From an uncultured Collinsella sp. (GTDB taxonomy: Bacteria > Actinomycetota > Coriobacteriia > Coriobacteriales > Coriobacteriaceae), in contig CATVQO010000076.1 in the NCBI GenBank assembly GCA_958346165.1, forward strand, positions 1 through 6,577: a DNA stretch of 6,577 nucleotides, in the 5' to 3' direction. Below are positions 6,501-6,577 of the stretch, piece by piece. The position numbers were made by a program, and so were the translations under genes. A model generated the notes under the pieces. That model saw only the letters and a program-made list of their open reading frames with translations. It was not told where the DNA came from and did no database searches. Numbering within the stretch: the first letter of the stretch is position 1; each line of letters starts with the position of its first letter.

Positions 6501-6577
6501 TTACTCGTGATCTTGGTAAATCTCACGCGGAGCAAGCTCCGAATGTTTGCGTTTTAAGGTCTTAGGGGCCTTATACG
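6501..6577 (-). CDS. C-terminal end of an unidentified protein
   Basis: Only the last 24 codons and a TAA stop (6501-6503) lie in the window; the gene enters from the right edge. The tail is hydrophilic and basic (KAPKTLKRKH, then PREIYQDHE) and shows no membrane segment or recognisable motif, so it could be, for example, a cytoplasmic tail. The reading frame is inferred from its in-line position before a strong terminator in the same direction, 10 bp after the stop. I cannot assign a function. Confidence 0.6.
   Translation of the reverse strand, partial: YKAPKTLKRKHSELAPREIYQDHE

Noticed and set aside
1..6577. Mobile elements, CRISPR arrays, tRNA or rRNA genes
   Set aside because: No transposase motifs, no regularly spaced repeats and no tRNA-like or rRNA-like sequence were seen on either strand.

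Overview
The window holds part of a compact bacterial core locus in which every gene is on the minus strand, so it reads from the right edge to the left. In transcription order it contains: the last 24 codons of an unidentified gene; comEA and comEC (DNA uptake); holA (DNA polymerase III delta subunit); rpsT (ribosomal protein S20); and most of lepA (elongation factor 4), whose C-terminal tail runs off the left edge. No mobile element, CRISPR array, tRNA or rRNA was seen. Organism: the DNA is GC-rich, Shine-Dalgarno sites are strong, rpsT starts with GTG, and the order comEA-comEC-holA-rpsT-lepA is a shortened form of the order known from Bacillus. The protein sequences look to me like a high-GC Gram-positive of the class Coriobacteriia (Collinsella-like). 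That assignment is inference from recall, not from a search.

Region by region: 6501-6577 is the end of an upstream gene, closed by a perfect 13-bp hairpin terminator (6457-6490). The 213-bp gap 6288-6500 carries this terminator, a cluster of GGTTTTGG-type repeats with a palindrome (6339-6385), and a possible hairpin over the comEA ribosome binding site (6295-6320). comEA (5574-6287) and comEC (3274-5577) overlap in an ATGA and are surely co-transcribed. ComEA is a membrane-anchored DNA-binding protein that would hand DNA to the ComEC channel. holA (2233-3195) follows after 78 bp and has its own strong Shine-Dalgarno site and a candidate promoter. rpsT (1833-2099) has an extended -10 promoter and a structured leader of about 70 nt, and ends in a strong 14-bp terminator. 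lepA begins only 26 bp beyond that terminator's U-tract, with a -10-like box exactly 7 nt before its ATG and no Shine-Dalgarno site, which suggests a leaderless mRNA.

The genes fall into three functions: DNA import (comEA, comEC), replication clamp loading (holA) and translation (rpsT, lepA). The proteins themselves are standard members of known families and I see no new protein system. The points worth a second look are regulatory: the probable leaderless lepA start, the rpsT leader fold with a duplicated Shine-Dalgarno unit, and the structured region in front of comEA.
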